Source of the DNA: Lysobacteraceae bacterium | Lineage (GTDB): Bacteria; Pseudomonadota; Gammaproteobacteria; Steroidobacterales; Steroidobacteraceae | NCBI GenBank assembly: GCA_012516015.1 | Contig: JAAYXG010000366.1 | Location: forward strand, 1 to 6,385 | Direction: 5' to 3' | Length of the DNA stretch: 6,385 bases | Translations under genes and position numbers: made by a program | Notes under the pieces: generated by a model | The model's database searches: none | The model's input: the letters and a program-made list of their open reading frames with translations, nothing else | What the model was told of the DNA's origin: nothing | In this document: positions 6,187 to 6,385 of the stretch, one piece after another | Layout of the letters: every line of letters begins with the position of its first letter | How positions within the stretch are numbered: position 1 is the stretch's first letter

Positions 6187-6385
6187 ATGCAGAAAGAAAT
6201 CAGACGGGGCACTCTGGCCAGCGTGTCGAGCATACTGGCTCTGGCGGTCGCAGGAGCCGCCGGCGCGCAGAATGCTCCACAGCAGACGCAAAACGTTGAG
6301 GCAACAACGGAGGGCGAAGACAACCTCGAAACGATCATCGTAACCGGTATCCGTGCCTCGCTCGAGACGGCTGCGGATATCAAGC
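6187..6385 (+). CDS. TonB-dependent outer-membrane receptor, N-terminal fragment
   Basis: The first 66 codons of a large outer-membrane transporter that takes up substrates using TonB-ExbB-ExbD energy; such proteins usually run to 800-1000 residues, so most lies beyond the window. The protein starts MQKEIRRGTLASVSS, has a hydrophobic signal core (SILALAVAGAAGA, 15-27) and a likely cleavage site at AGA-QN. After a Gln/Glu-rich linker comes ETIIVTGIRASLE (48-60): the TonB box with the VTGIRASL start of the plug domain, typical of the Xanthomonas/Caulobacter-type receptor family. The start is firm: AGGGGGA ends six bases before the ATG and a TAG stop directly precedes it in frame. Being divergent to an exported GH97 suggests an oligosaccharide substrate, but this is inference because the ligand-binding parts are not visible. 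Confidence 0.9.
   Translation, partial: MQKEIRRGTLASVSSILALAVAGAAGAQNAPQQTQNVEATTEGEDNLETIIVTGIRASLETAADIK

Noticed and set aside
1..6385. CRISPR array, insertion sequence or phage attachment site
   Set aside because: No regularly spaced repeats, no transposase or integrase frame and no terminal inverted repeats with target duplications are visible.

Overview
The window looks like an accessory-metabolism stretch of a GC-rich proteobacterial chromosome. The last gene opens with a TonB box of the type found in Xanthomonadales, Caulobacterales and Steroidobacter-like gammaproteobacteria. It sits divergently to an exported GH97 glycosidase, a pairing typical of carbohydrate-scavenging loci in those groups. 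This assignment rests on gene content and style only; no rRNA or other marker gene is present.

Left part (1-3535): a LysR-type regulator, cut by the window edge, is read leftwards. A 98-base shared control region separates it from a tight rightward operon of three genes: the two subunits of a succinyl-CoA:3-ketoacid CoA-transferase (scoA, scoB) and an acetyl-CoA acetyltransferase-type thiolase. Together they would activate acetoacetate, or a related 3-keto acid, to its CoA ester at the expense of succinyl-CoA and cleave it to acetyl-CoA. The regulator probably controls the operon.

Middle (3536-5538): a complete GH97 family glycoside hydrolase with an export signal is read leftwards, its 3' end only 29 bases from the thiolase stop. 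Its active-site layout is that of the retaining (alpha-galactosidase-like) branch.

Right part (5539-6385): a 648-base gap without a convincing protein gene leads to the start of a TonB-dependent outer-membrane receptor read rightwards and cut by the window edge. The gap has two different halves. From about 5575 to 5760 it is GC-rich and holds nested inverted repeats: an 11-bp hairpin, a 12-bp long-range helix enclosing a branched interior, and a perfect 10-bp terminator-like hairpin. Three G.U pairs work only if the plus strand is transcribed. This is the best candidate for something undescribed, a structured small RNA lying antisense to the GH97 leader. The second half (about 5840-6186) is AT-rich and looks like the receptor's control region, with a 14-bp palindrome and scattered copies of its half-site.

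The three protein modules (keto-acid catabolism, glycoside hydrolysis, outer-membrane uptake) are otherwise ordinary. The receptor and GH97 plausibly work together on an alpha-linked glycan: the receptor imports oligosaccharide and the GH97 removes terminal sugars.
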